In this document: in pieces, positions 44,913-54,500 of the stretch | Numbering within the stretch: the first letter of the stretch is position 1 | Layout: each line of letters starts with the position of its first letter | Source: Deefgea piscis | GTDB taxonomy: Bacteria > Pseudomonadota > Gammaproteobacteria > Burkholderiales > Chitinibacteraceae | NCBI RefSeq assembly: GCF_019665785.1 | Contig: NZ_CP081149.1 | Span: forward strand, 1,860,001-1,924,000 | Length of the DNA: 64,000 bases | Reading direction: 5' to 3' | Position numbers and translations under genes: made by a program | Notes under the pieces: generated by a model | The model's database searches: none | The model's input: the letters and a program-made list of their open reading frames with translations, nothing else | What the model was told of the DNA's origin: nothing

Positions 44913-46237
44913 TGCGCCGAGCGCGGTTTGCGTCTTTGCTATTCACGGCAGCCAGTCGATGTCTAGGCGCAAGTGCGCTGGTGCTGCTTACCTTGGGTGT
45001 GATGCCTGCAGCACAGGCGAGTTTTTTATTGCCCAGCGCGGAGGCGGCCGCTCGCATGCAATTGGCCTGCCAGCCGACGATGATTCTTGGTTTGATGTCG
45101 TGCGAATCTTTGCCCGAACCCGCGCCGATTCGTGGCAATGCCGCAGAAATTACCCCCGCTGAGTTTGTTGCGCCGACTAGCGCCATAGAGACGATGGGCG
45201 CGCTGGTGGATGAAACGCCGCAGGCGCCGTTTTTAGATTTGGTGCCGCTTCGAGTAAAAGCAGGTCGGTTTAGTTTGAGTTGGCAAAATGGCATGGGGCA
45301 GGTGGGGCAATGGTGGGAAGTTTGGGATAATCAGCAGCTGCGTTATCGCGGCAAAGACTTTATTCAGCGCCCTTTACCCAAACTTGCTGCATCCGCAACT
45401 GATGCCGCCATATCATCTACCCAATCCCAATCCCAATCCCAATCCCAATCCCAATCCCAATCCGAAGTGGTCTTCAATGATGTGCAAGGCGGCGTTTTTA
45501 CCATAGAAAAAATCGAGCCTGGTGAGCATCAGTGGGAAGTGCGTTTGTGCAATGGATCGCAAGCGGCGCCTAAATGCAGTGCTGCTTATGCGCAAACGTG
45601 GGTTGAGTCGGCAGAGCAAAGTAGTGACTCGCAGCATGTACCCGGTCAGCCCGAGTTGGCTTGGTTTCCTGCTGTCGTTACCGATGGCAAAATTACGCTG
45701 CAATGGCATTTGTACTGGGGAAAAACCGGTGATCAATGGCAGGTGCTCAACGCGGGCAAAGTGATTTATCGTTCTAGCCAATTTACTGAACACACTGAAA
45801 ATAGCCAAGCAGGCAGCGTGCAGCTGCCTTTAGTGGACGGTGTCTATTCGCTAGCTGTGCGTTTATGTCAGGAAAATCGCTGTAGTGAGTCGCGGCCGCA
45901 GACGGTTGAGGCCATGCTGGGCCCTGCTCTCGCGCCAGCGCCGCCTGAAGTCAATGTGTATGCCGAAAGCGACGCAGAGCTGGGCTCGGGATTGGTGGCG
46001 GGGCAGTTGCTTGTCAGTTGGCAAACCACTGCTGCGAGCGTAGCGCCAGAGACTTGGCGTTTGCTCGATGAAAATTCGCGGCAGGTGATTTTTAGCCAAA
46101 AAATCAAACGCGCCTGTCAGGCTGGGGTGTGGTGTGGCAGTTGGCAAGGTGTGCCGCCAACTCGGCCGGCGCATTGGCGAGTGCAGCTTTGTCGCGCGCA
46201 GCAATGCGTTGAGAGTCAACGTATGGTCGTGCAGTAA
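44909..46237 (+). CDS. Secreted protein with three chitinase-A-N-domain-like modules and an SQ repeat
   Basis: The 442-residue protein has an N-terminal signal peptide (cleavage likely after AAQA, about residue 36). Three Ig-like modules follow, each ending in a shared pattern: VRLCNGSQAAPKCSAAY (about 211), VRLCQENRCSESRPQ (about 317) and VQLCRAQQCVESQRM (about 428). Each begins with a Trp-rich strand such as FSLSWQNGMGQVGQWWEVWD or ITLQWHLYWGKTGDQWQVLN. This resembles the N-terminal chitin-interacting domain of chitinase A (WxxxxGxxxxxxxVxxNG ... LCNxxGCSxS). No catalytic domain is present. An SQ dipeptide run splits module 1 (about 171-186). It is translationally coupled to recJ (ATGA). 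Chitin or glycan binding is an inference. Confidence 0.75.
   Translation: MMRRARFASLLFTAASRCLGASALVLLTLGVMPAAQASFLLPSAEAAARMQLACQPTMILGLMSCESLPEPAPIRGNAAEITPAEFVAPTSAIETMGALVDETPQAPFLDLVPLRVKAGRFSLSWQNGMGQVGQWWEVWDNQQLRYRGKDFIQRPLPKLAASATDAAISSTQSQSQSQSQSQSQSEVVFNDVQGGVFTIEKIEPGEHQWEVRLCNGSQAAPKCSAAYAQTWVESAEQSSDSQHVPGQPELAWFPAVVTDGKITLQWHLYWGKTGDQWQVLNAGKVIYRSSQFTEHTENSQAGSVQLPLVDGVYSLAVRLCQENRCSESRPQTVEAMLGPALAPAPPEVNVYAESDAELGSGLVAGQLLVSWQTTAASVAPETWRLLDENSRQVIFSQKIKRACQAGVWCGSWQGVPPTRPAHWRVQLCRAQQCVESQRMVVQ
45421..45464 (+). repeat. Hexanucleotide microsatellite (AATCCC)7 coding for Ser-Gln repeats
   Basis: Six exact AATCCC units plus a final AATCCG lie head to tail. They code for alternating Gln and Ser in the secreted protein. 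A 6-bp unit keeps the frame whatever the copy number, so only the loop length would vary. Confidence 0.95.
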
Positions 46238-46254
46238 GCCGCAAGGATTTGTAG

Positions 46255-47016
46255 CTATTTTTGCAGAGCGCCCTGCGATGATGCTGTCGATGTGGACGTG
46301 ATTTTTATAATTAATTGCTGACTAATTAATTGGCCTAAGCTGGCCGCAGGGTCAAAGTTGGCGCTGATGCTGGCGGCGGCCATTAAGGCTTGAGCTAAGG
46401 GTTGCGCTTGTTGCAATTGGCGTAAAAATTGCGCGTTGGCCGCATCGATGACTTGGTATTGATCGCGCCAAATGAGGACTGACTCGGCTTGCTGTAAATC
46501 TTGCGGTGCAGCTTGCCCGTGATGCATGGCGTAAATACTGGCAATCGGCCATGGTGACTCGATAATGCTGACGGCGGGATGCAAGGTAAAAATAAGCTCG
46601 CTCAGCTCATCGACGTATTCAGCCAAAGATTGTGCGCTAAGCGTAGTGCAATCGTCTGCAGTGTGGGCAATATGCAGCGCCCAATCAAATTGCGCCACGT
46701 CACTTAAATAAGGATAGGGTTGTGCTGGGGCAAATTGCGCAATAAATGCGGGAAACTGTTCGCCTTCACGCTGTAAGTTGGCGCTATGGCAGGGCGTTTG
46801 TTCGGTATAGCAGTCTGCCATCGCCATAAAAAATTCATCCCCCAATAAAGCAAAGATGGTGGGGTAGGCAATTTGCAAGGCATTGGCGCGATTAAGCCGC
46901 ACATTATTTCGGTAAACCGCCATATTGGCTTGCGTTGCTGGACTGATGGCCGAGTTAGTGCTGTTGGGCTGGTCAATGGTGCGGGCAAATTCAGCGATCG
47001 CTTGTTGGTAGTTCAT
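46255..47016 (-). CDS. bufC: BufC/HvfC-type partner protein (DUF2063)
   Basis: The 253-residue protein starts MNYQQAIAEFARTID and has the DUF2063 pattern AVYRNNVRLNRANALQIAYP, then TIFALLGDEFFMAMADCY. In bufferin systems BufC guides the precursor peptide to the MNIO enzyme BufB. The ATG at 47016 overlaps the bufB stop as ATGA; an earlier in-frame start at 47046 lies inside bufB and is less likely. It ends 17 nt from the convergent secreted-protein gene. Confidence 0.9.
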   Translation of the reverse strand: MNYQQAIAEFARTIDQPNSTNSAISPATQANMAVYRNNVRLNRANALQIAYPTIFALLGDEFFMAMADCYTEQTPCHSANLQREGEQFPAFIAQFAPAQPYPYLSDVAQFDWALHIAHTADDCTTLSAQSLAEYVDELSELIFTLHPAVSIIESPWPIASIYAMHHGQAAPQDLQQAESVLIWRDQYQVIDAANAQFLRQLQQAQPLAQALMAAASISANFDPAASLGQLISQQLIIKITSTSTASSQGALQK

Positions 47017-47846
47017 GGCTTTTCGCCTTGCCAAATTGCGGCGCAATGCGCGTTTAATTGTTGGTAATCCAGCGTTAATTCATCAAGCGCCGGAATATGA
47101 TTGTCGCGCTCAAGCAGCACGGGAATCGGTCCGGTTTGTTGGATTACCACATCAAGTAATTGCCATACCGCTGGCGTTGGCGCTGCACCATGGGTGTCGA
47201 TGGCAACGCCGTCAAACAGCTCAAAACCGGCGATATGAATTTCACCTACTGATTTGAGGGGCAGATGTGCCAGTTCAAGATAGGGGTCAATGCCCAGATT
47301 AATCTGGCTGACAATCAGGTTGTTCACGTCAAGAATCAGCCCGCAGCCGGTTTGCGCTACCAATTGCGCCAGTACTTCACTTTCGAGATAAATTTCATCT
47401 GCAAATTGGATGTAACTGGAGACATTTTCGATCAAGATGGGCCGTTGTAAAAAATCTTGCACGATGTTGATTCGCTCGCTGAGTTGCTCAATCACGCCTT
47501 CAAGACGTGGCACAGGCAATAAATCGGCGTAAGCGCGTTGATTAAGGCGATTCCACGCCAAATGCTCGGACACCGCCGCCGGTTCGATGCGATCAACGAG
47601 GGTTTTAAGTTGCTTTAGATGCTGCGCATCGAGCGCATCTGGACTGCCTAGCCCCATAGCGACGCCATGTAAGCTGATTGGGTAATCGGCGCGGATTTTT
47701 TCAAGTGCCGCAATTGGCGCGCCACCACCGAAATAATTCTCGCTATGCACTTCCCACCAAGATACGGGTGGACGTTCTTGAATCACTTGCTGAATATGCG
47801 GGCTTCTAAGCCCTAAGCCGGCGCAGGGTGGCAGTGAGGTCAACAT
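47013..47846 (-). CDS. bufB: BufB/HvfB MNIO-family enzyme (DUF692), multinuclear iron oxidase
   Basis: The 277-residue TIM-barrel protein has GLGLRSPHIQQV, WWEVHSENYFGGG, SEHLAWN, ENVSSYIQF and LDVNNLIVSQINLG, with His/Glu/Asp residues that bind iron in MNIO enzymes. The family modifies cysteines of precursor peptides; for bufferins it makes thiooxazoles that bind copper (recent literature on bufferins, not tested here). It lies between bufA (72 nt upstream) and bufC, and no DoxX gene follows. Confidence 0.93.
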   Translation of the reverse strand: MLTSLPPCAGLGLRSPHIQQVIQERPPVSWWEVHSENYFGGGAPIAALEKIRADYPISLHGVAMGLGSPDALDAQHLKQLKTLVDRIEPAAVSEHLAWNRLNQRAYADLLPVPRLEGVIEQLSERINIVQDFLQRPILIENVSSYIQFADEIYLESEVLAQLVAQTGCGLILDVNNLIVSQINLGIDPYLELAHLPLKSVGEIHIAGFELFDGVAIDTHGAAPTPAVWQLLDVVIQQTGPIPVLLERDNHIPALDELTLDYQQLNAHCAAIWQGEKP

Positions 47847-47918
47847 CGTAATCCACTTGAGTGTAAAGATTGATGCGGCAGATTGAGTGGCCTATCTCTA
47901 CCTGCCGCATGGGGGTAA

Positions 47919-48167
47919 TTACATTGCTTTTAGCATGCCATTCATTTCTGTGCAGGTGCCTTTGGCTACATATTTCCATTCTTTGGGGTCCATGCTGGCT
48001 CCCGCTTGACCGGCGCAAGAGTGCCCATTGGCGGCGCAATCGTTGGCGCCTGCTTTGGCAACGCCATAGCATTTTTCTTTGGCGGCATCAGCGGCTAAAG
48101 CCGGTTGTGCGGCGGCAGCTAAGACGGCCACCATGGCTGAGGCGAGTAAGATTGATTTATTGTTCAT
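47919..48167 (-). CDS. bufA: Bufferin precursor, BufA1 type (DUF2282), MNIO-modified exported RiPP
   Basis: The 82-residue precursor has a Sec signal peptide (SILLASAMVAVLAAAAQPAL, then AAD) and a mature part with four cysteines at 33, 44, 51 and 72 in CYGVAKAGANDCAANGHSC and KGTC. This matches DUF2282 bufferins, which are modified in the cytoplasm by BufB/BufC and then exported to the periplasm to hold excess copper. Most RiPPs have leader peptides; here the signal peptide serves that role. The ATG at 48167 is chosen since GGAG lies 7 nt upstream, unlike the ATG at 48173. Confidence 0.9.
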   Translation of the reverse strand: MNNKSILLASAMVAVLAAAAQPALAADAAKEKCYGVAKAGANDCAANGHSCAGQAGASMDPKEWKYVAKGTCTEMNGMLKAM

Positions 48168-48478
48168 TTTCATTCTCCAGCATATCTAATCAAGTAAGAA
48201 AAGCAGCGTTTGTCTGTATCGACACAATGGTAGTCGTGGCGACTGCTTTGTTATTACACAAGTTAGAGAATAATATTAAAATATTTTTTATCGCTGATGC
48301 GTATTAGAGGTATAGCGCTAGATCTTATTTAATTTATGGCTTGTGTTGATATACCTATGCCGCCATTATTGGGTGAAAACAAAAACCGCTCAGATGCAAT
48401 CAGGCATGTGAACGGTTTTTATTTTAGGTTAGCTCGATTGGAAGGGTTCGCGCTGTAAAGCAAGCACTTGCGAAAAGT
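48168..48478 (-). other. Intergenic region: buf promoter and serB terminator
   Basis: This 311-nt region holds the leftward promoter of bufABC on its left side and the serB terminator on its right. The part 48250-48340 is A/T-rich. I could not fix -35/-10 elements, and bufferin operons often use an ECF sigma factor whose site I cannot verify. Confidence 0.45.
48382..48421 (-). terminator. Terminator after serB
   Basis: On the minus strand AAAACCGTTCA pairs with TGAGCGGTTTT (one G-U pair) around an 18-nt loop, and the last arm ends in T5. It lies 58 nt past the serB stop. Confidence 0.7.
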
Positions 48479-49318
48479 TTACTTAAAATAATTTAAGACG
48501 CCATCGAGGCCAACATAATTGATTTTGTAAGGCGCTTCGGCTTGCACTTTGGGTTTGGCATGGCAGGCTACGCCAAAGCCTGCGGCATTGAGCATGGGTA
48601 AATCATTGGCGCCATCGCCCATCGCCACCACTTGTTCTTGGCGTAAACCGAGTTCATCGCGCATGGCGATCAATTCATCGCGTTTTCTTTCGGCATTAAC
48701 GATGTCGCCAACAATACGACCAGTGAGTTTGCCGTTTTCGATTTCCAGTACATTGGCAATGGTGCGAGTAAGCCCCAGTTGCGTTTTGAGTTTTTCGGTG
48801 AAAAAAGTAAAACCACCGGAGATCAGCAAGGTTTTTGCCCCCGCCGCTTGAAAACCCGCGAGCATTTTTTCTGCGCCCGCCATCAGCTGCAAACGCTCAG
48901 TATAAACGCGCTCTAATGCCGATTCGTCAAGCCCCGCTAGCAAGGCCACACGCTGCGTGAGGCTGGCGTTAAAGTCGAGCTCGCCGCGCATGGCGGCAGC
49001 CGTAATGGCGGCAACTTGCGCTTTGATGCCGATCATGTCGGCGATTTCGTCAATGCATTCGATGGTGATCAGCGTGGAGTCCATATCCATCACTACCAAG
49101 CCAATGTCTTGTACGCTGAGCTCTTCTGGGATAAAGGCGAAATCAAATTGATTGGATTCACAAAAGTCAGCAACCGATTCGAGGTTGTCGATCTCAGCAC
49201 CGTGAAGCTTAAACGCCTGTTGGTTAATCGCTTCAATGGTGTGTGCGCCAGAAAGACGTGCCAGTTGTTTTAAGTTTTGCGTCGCCAATTCTGGCGCTTG
49301 TATCACTAAACGGTACAT
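48479..49318 (-). CDS. serB: Phosphoserine phosphatase
   Basis: The 279-residue HAD-superfamily protein has the motif VVMDMDSTLITIECIDEIAD (nucleophile Asp in DMDST), LLISGGFTFF (Ser) and VAMGDGANDLPML. An N-terminal ACT-like region of about 75 residues precedes the catalytic domain. It releases serine from phosphoserine, the last step of serine synthesis. The FUSC gene ends only 4 nt upstream, so they may be co-transcribed. Confidence 0.97.
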   Translation of the reverse strand: MYRLVIQAPELATQNLKQLARLSGAHTIEAINQQAFKLHGAEIDNLESVADFCESNQFDFAFIPEELSVQDIGLVVMDMDSTLITIECIDEIADMIGIKAQVAAITAAAMRGELDFNASLTQRVALLAGLDESALERVYTERLQLMAGAEKMLAGFQAAGAKTLLISGGFTFFTEKLKTQLGLTRTIANVLEIENGKLTGRIVGDIVNAERKRDELIAMRDELGLRQEQVVAMGDGANDLPMLNAAGFGVACHAKPKVQAEAPYKINYVGLDGVLNYFK

Positions 49319-49322
49319 AAAC

Positions 49323-50345
49323 TTATTGCTTCCCTGTTGCTGGTTTTAAACTATGGAAAATCATCGCAAAAATCCCTGCGATGCTCGCGCCTAAGACGGT
49401 TTCATAAATTCGATTTTCAGCCGAAATCTCGGCTGCATGGCCATGAATCCCCAGTAGCGCCAAAATCACATACACAATAAAAGTAATAATCGCTGCGACA
49501 TACATTAAGCCATTGGCAAAGGCGACCGGTATCAACGCGCCGGATAAGGCCGCCAATAAAACTAGCTCAACATTTGAATCAATTTGAAATACAAACAACC
49601 AAGCTATGGCCGAGGCGAGCAATACACCGACAAAGCGTAGCCAAATCGTTGGATAAGTTCGGTCGGGCTCAGGGCGAAATACCACGACGGTACAAATAGC
49701 CGCCACATTAGGTGCAGTCAGATTGAGGTAACGGGCAGAAAAAAAGCTTAGCGCACAGGCAATGGCCAATAAAATGCCAAAGGTGGCCCCAGCAAATTGG
49801 CCTTTGCGCAGTTGCTGGTAATCGCTACGCCAGTGCGGCTGGATTTGTAGGCCGATGGGGTTATTCATTCTGGGCGCAAAGCTCACACTGAGCGCAATCG
49901 TCATTGCCGCCGCAATCAGGTAATACGGCAAAATGGCGCTCGACACAAACGTGCCGGGGTAGCCTATTAAATAGGCTGAGGCCAATAGCCGTAGTAATAA
50001 ATCCAGAGCAAAACCGGCGGATAAACTCGCGCCGATTAAGGTCATTAAAAGTAAAATACCGCCTAGCCAAAGCAATATATTGTGATTAATGCTCAGGCTA
50101 ATGCTGGCGGTCAGCAGCATCAAGATATTGCCAAGCACCATGCTTTCGAGGCGTTTTTTGCGGGTGCCGCCGATGTCGAGCATCAGTGTCGCCAAAATGG
50201 CAAAACCCATCATGCCGGCCGCTTGGTTGTGATCGTGGTAAACCTGCCAGCCCATTGGAATAGCAAAAGCCATTACCCCCAACAGCATGCGCGAAGGGGG
50301 GAATGGTCCGCGATTAGGGCGAAGTAGCGTGAGCCACTTGGGCAT
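49323..50345 (-). CDS. FUSC-family membrane protein (aromatic acid exporter-like)
   Basis: The 340-residue protein has about ten hydrophobic helices in two sets. The N-terminal one starts after PFPPSRMLLGVMAFAIPMGW and a cytoplasmic segment (RMNNPIGLQIQPHWRSDYQQ) divides the sets. This is the FUSC/YccS-like layout of transporters linked to export of aromatic carboxylates. No periplasmic adaptor or outer-membrane partner is adjacent, so the substrate is open. It lies 4 nt before serB and directly after the SEC-C gene on the same strand. Confidence 0.82.
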   Translation of the reverse strand: MPKWLTLLRPNRGPFPPSRMLLGVMAFAIPMGWQVYHDHNQAAGMMGFAILATLMLDIGGTRKKRLESMVLGNILMLLTASISLSINHNILLWLGGILLLMTLIGASLSAGFALDLLLRLLASAYLIGYPGTFVSSAILPYYLIAAAMTIALSVSFAPRMNNPIGLQIQPHWRSDYQQLRKGQFAGATFGILLAIACALSFFSARYLNLTAPNVAAICTVVVFRPEPDRTYPTIWLRFVGVLLASAIAWLFVFQIDSNVELVLLAALSGALIPVAFANGLMYVAAIITFIVYVILALLGIHGHAAEISAENRIYETVLGASIAGIFAMIFHSLKPATGKQ

Positions 50346-50348
50346 TAA

Positions 50349-51080
50349 TTATGCACCGTGGCACTTTTTGAATTTTTTGCCTGAGCCGCATGGGCAAGGA
50401 TCATTGCGGCCGACTTTGGGCTCGTCGCGTTTGACTTGCTCAACATGGCCAAATTTTTCTTCAAGCACAAAATACATAATGTCTTCAACATGCCAAGGCA
50501 ACTCGGCCACGCGATCAGCCCGCTCTTTAGTAGTCAATAGCTTGACCGGTTCAGCACCCACTTCATCGCTTGGGCTGGTATCTGCTTCGTCGCCCGCGCT
50601 GGCAGCGAGTGCGAGAATGTTTTCAACGGCGGTATCGAGTTCTTCATTGGCTTCTAGCAGTGCGTCCCACGCTTCGCCCCGCGCTTCAATCCCAGCATAA
50701 AAACCTGAGGCCCAATATACGCCAGAGGTTTCTTGCCATTGCTCGTCTTGGTCTTCGTCCGACAAAATCACCGGCACATACAATGGGTTTTCACCGGGAT
50801 TGTCGCGGCGATTAACTGAAAACGCCGCTTTAATGCTGGCTGCATGTTGGCGAATCAGGCCAAAAATCTGTTCGGCTTCTTCATGGTCGTCAAATTCCGG
50901 CGGCGTACCAGCAAAAATCGCCGGCAGCCATTCGTCTTCTGGGACTTCTTCTGGGCCCACGGCCAGTGCCACCAAAAAGCCATCGAGCATCTCGATGTCC
51001 ATGGTTTCGGCCGGTGTGCGCGGTGACATTAAAAAGCTGTCGAGTTGTTCAAGTTGTTCGTCGTTAAGGAGTTTGCTCAT
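50349..51080 (-). CDS. UPF0149/YecA-like protein with C-terminal SEC-C zinc motif
   Basis: The 243-residue protein has an acidic helical UPF0149 (YgfB/YecA) domain ([20 protein letters not shown], then LPAIF) and ends in the SEC-C zinc-binding motif [19 protein letters not shown], as found at the end of SecA. E. coli YecA contacts ribosomes and SecA, but the role is not clear. The ATG at 51080 has GGAA 6 nt upstream and is chosen over 51092. Confidence 0.9.
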   Translation of the reverse strand: MSKLLNDEQLEQLDSFLMSPRTPAETMDIEMLDGFLVALAVGPEEVPEDEWLPAIFAGTPPEFDDHEEAEQIFGLIRQHAASIKAAFSVNRRDNPGENPLYVPVILSDEDQDEQWQETSGVYWASGFYAGIEARGEAWDALLEANEELDTAVENILALAASAGDEADTSPSDEVGAEPVKLLTTKERADRVAELPWHVEDIMYFVLEEKFGHVEQVKRDEPKVGRNDPCPCGSGKKFKKCHGA

Positions 51081-51096
51081 ACTGATTTCCATTGGT

Positions 51097-51555
51097 TTAG
51101 TGCTGCTGTAGTGGCTTTTCTAACCACTCAGCAAAGTCAGGGCGCGTTGGGATAAAACCCTGCCCACGGAAAAAACCGCGTGCGCTATGCGTTGTAACCA
51201 GCATTATATGGCTTAAGCCTTGCTCGCGGGCACTCAATTGGAGTGCTGCTAATAACGCTCGCCCCAAATTTTGCCCGCTATGCTGGGGTGAAACATAAAA
51301 ATGCAAGATCTCGCCGTGCCTATCCATCGCGGCAACGCCGCAGATTATTTGCTGCTGTACCGCGAGCCACACGGTGCCACCATCATTAATCGATTCGGCA
51401 ATGTCTTCCGCATTAATAGTATGGTATAGGTCGCTGAGCGTTTGTGCGCAATGCTGATGATCTAATACCCCCAATTGCGTGATCGATTGCACGATAAGGG
51501 CGTGAATGGCTTTGGCGTCACAGGCTAGGGCGGGCCGAAAATCATAGTTTTGCAT
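51097..51555 (-). CDS. GNAT-family N-acetyltransferase
   Basis: The 152-residue protein has a GNAT core: an N-terminal [16 protein letters not shown] helix, a beta4 strand (EILHFYVSP) and the acetyl-CoA loop [13 protein letters not shown] (Q-x2-G-x-A/G-like). Substrate is unknown. It lies between the SNF2 helicase gene and the SEC-C gene in a leftward run with gaps of 2 and 16 nt, so it is probably in one operon with them. Confidence 0.87.
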   Translation of the reverse strand: MQNYDFRPALACDAKAIHALIVQSITQLGVLDHQHCAQTLSDLYHTINAEDIAESINDGGTVWLAVQQQIICGVAAMDRHGEILHFYVSPQHSGQNLGRALLAALQLSAREQGLSHIMLVTTHSARGFFRGQGFIPTRPDFAEWLEKPLQQH

Positions 51556-51557
51556 CG

Positions 51558-54500
51558 TTATACCGCCGATTTAAGTAGTTGCAATAAGGCGTCGGCGCCG
51601 AGTTTGCCACTGCTGTCGCCGCCTTCGAGCAAACTATCGGCCAAGTCGCGTTTATTGTGATGCAACGCGACGATTTGCTCTTCAATCGTGCCCTCCGCAA
51701 CGAGGCGATAAATAGTCACAGGGCGTTGTTGTCCCATGCGATGCGCCCGATCTGACGCTTGATCTTCTACCGCTGGATTCCACCACGGGTCAAGATGAAT
51801 TACATAATCGGCTGCAGTTAAATTGAGCCCTGAGCCACCGGCTTTTAGGCTGATCAAAAACACATCGCCTTCACCAGCTTGAAATGCATTGACTGCTTCA
51901 AGGCGTTTTTTCGGTGGTGTGCTGCCATCTAGATATTGGTAGGCAATGCCTTTTTGTTCTAGCCATTCACGCACAATGGCTAAATGGTCGACAAATTGGC
52001 TAAACACCAAAGCTTTATGCTGATTGTCGAGTAGTTCTTCGGTGATTTCTGCAAATGCAGTCAACTTGCTACCGATTAACTGGCTGTCTTTCATTACTAA
52101 TTTGGGGTTGCAGCAAAACCGGCGCAGTTTGGTGATTTCGGCCAGTACTTGCATCGGTTTTTTGGCCGCTTCATCAATACTGTCGAGCCTTTCAACGGCT
52201 TGTTGGCGCAGTGCTTCGTATAAATGCTGCTCGTCACTACTGAGTGGCACGCGTAGCGTGATTTCGGTGCGTGATGGCAATTCGGCGAGCACTTGGGTTT
52301 TGGTTCGGCGCAGCATAAATGGCTGGATGAGTTTTTTGAGCGCGTGTTTGGCCGTTTTATCGCCGCCTTCAATCGGGTTGGCGTATTTGGCGGTAAATTT
52401 CTCTTTAGAGCCCAGTAGCGCTGGATTGATAAAGCGAAATAGATTCCACAATTCACCCAAATGATTTTCCATCGGTGTGCCGGTGGCAATCATTCTAAAG
52501 TTCGCTTGCAGCGCCATAGCAGCTTGGCTGCGTTTGGTGGTGGCATTTTTAATTGCTTGGGCTTCGTCCAGCACCACCGTATGCCAATGCACGGCAGCAA
52601 ATTGCTCAGCGTCTTGTTGCAGTAAGCCGTAGCTGGTGATGATGACGTCAAACGCGCCTAAGGCTTCCAGTTTACGTTGTTGCCCATACGCTTGAATCTT
52701 TAGCGTCGGGGCAAATTTGCAGCTTTCGGCTTCCCAATTGAGCGCAACCGAAGTCGGGGCCACCACCAAGCATGGGCCGTGCGGGGCGCGCTCTAGCATT
52801 AAGGCCAAGGTTTGCACGGTTTTGCCCAAGCCCATATCGTCAGCCAAGCAGGCGCCGACACCCCAGTGCGCAAGGCGAGATAGCCATTGAAAACCGTCTA
52901 GTTGATAGTCGCGCAGCGTCGCTTGCAAGGTGGATGGCACTTTGGGCTGGTGCTGCGCCAGTTGATCGAGCTTGGCGATGTGATTGCGCCACGCAGCGTC
53001 TGCTTCAAGCTCGCCCACTTCTTGGCTCAGTTCAAGCAGCGCATTACTGGCCAGCAGGTTGACTTTAAAGCCGTCTTTGCCGCTTGGTTCTGCGACGGCG
53101 TAGAGCTCTTCGAGGCGTTTTCTAAAGGAGTCAGTTAGCGCCAAATAATCGTTGTCGCCGAGCTTTAAAAAGCGGCCGGGTGAGGCGTCAAGTAACTCGA
53201 GCAATTGGCGCAATTGCAATACCTTGCCATCGTCGAGTTTAACTTCGCCATTGACGACAAACCAATCGCCTTGTTGCTTAAGCCCCAGCTTCATATTGGC
53301 CAGTGATTTAGTGGCTTTAAGGCGAAAGCGCTCGCCTTCGGGCCAAACCAGCTCGATTTGCTCTGCAGGCAATCGGCGCAATTGCATCAATAGTTCGAGG
53401 CAATCATCGGGCGCGTCCATTTGCCATTCTTGACCGTCAGATTCGGCATTGGCCAGCGCGGTGCAGACATTGAGTACGTGATTGAGCGTGGCTTTTTCTT
53501 GCGCTAAGTCACGTTCGGCCTGAACGGTCTTGCCGTCTTGCTCACCTAAAATATTGGCCGCGCCTTTGCCCGGGGTAAACCAGCCGCCATCCAGAATCGG
53601 GCGCACCAAAAACTGCAGGCGTAAGCCTTCATTGAGTGGTAATAAATGCGCGTACAGCATGGTGTTGCCCGGTATTGCGCTGATGTGTGCGGCTAGCTCG
53701 GGTAGGTCTGAATGAATGGCGATATGGGGTGCAATCGCCGTAATCGCGCCAACGAGTTGTGGTTTGGCTTGGGCTGGAACGAGTAGACCATTGCCAATAA
53801 TGCCGGCAATTTGGCGAATGTCGGGCTTGATGCGATAGACCATCAGCCGGGTCGGGGTTTCTTTTTTCCAAACGACATCTTCACCGGCAATCACTTTAGG
53901 GTTGAGCTTGAGTGAAATTTGGCCTTTGTTTTCTTTCAGTTGCAGTGCAACTTCACCCTCCACAATATCAATGCGCACATCCGGGGCGTCGGCCCAATAC
54001 ACTTGCGGATGGCCGATTAGCTCGAATAATGCCGATTCATGATCTAGGGTATAGCCCGACTCACCATAATAATTATGCTCTGCGTGCGCATACCGAACGA
54101 TGCGTTGATCTTGTGCGCTTAAATAAGCCAAGGCGGGGTCATTGCCAATGGCTAGGCGTTTGAGCGCGACGGCGCGGCCTTTGCTCCAGACGCCTTTGGC
54201 GCCGAGTTTTTGTTCTTTGGGCTCGAGCGTAACGCCGCCGTGCAGCACACTAACCAACCAAACCAGCCGAATATGGCTGGTGGCGATCTCATTGGGCTTG
54301 GCATTGAGCTGGCTGAGCGCGGTCAGCGCGCGTGACCAAGCCGCTTCGCGTGGCAATAAATCGACCCAAGCTTGCTGTTGGCGATCGGTATGCCAATTGG
54401 GGAGTAATAAGTCGTCGCTAAAAGCGCGCGCCATAAATACGTCGAGCTCTTGCGTAACCCATTCGTATTCTTGCCAAGCATGATGCAGTTTTTCGCACTG

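Noticed and set aside
45421..45464. Repeat cluster considered as a CRISPR-like array
   Set aside because: Units are 6 bp with no spacers, so it is a microsatellite. No CRISPR array or cas gene was seen in the window.
45288..45506. Short frame with an Asn-Pro repeat over the hexanucleotide tract
   Set aside because: It is an out-of-frame reading of the microsatellite inside a clear secreted-protein gene.
48174..48300. ECF sigma-factor promoter for bufABC
   Set aside because: I could not identify a convincing -35/-10 pair by eye, so no site is claimed.
47870..48307. Plus-strand frame of 145 codons across bufA
   Set aside because: It is antisense to the bufferin precursor, has no family features and begins in the bufA-bufB gap.
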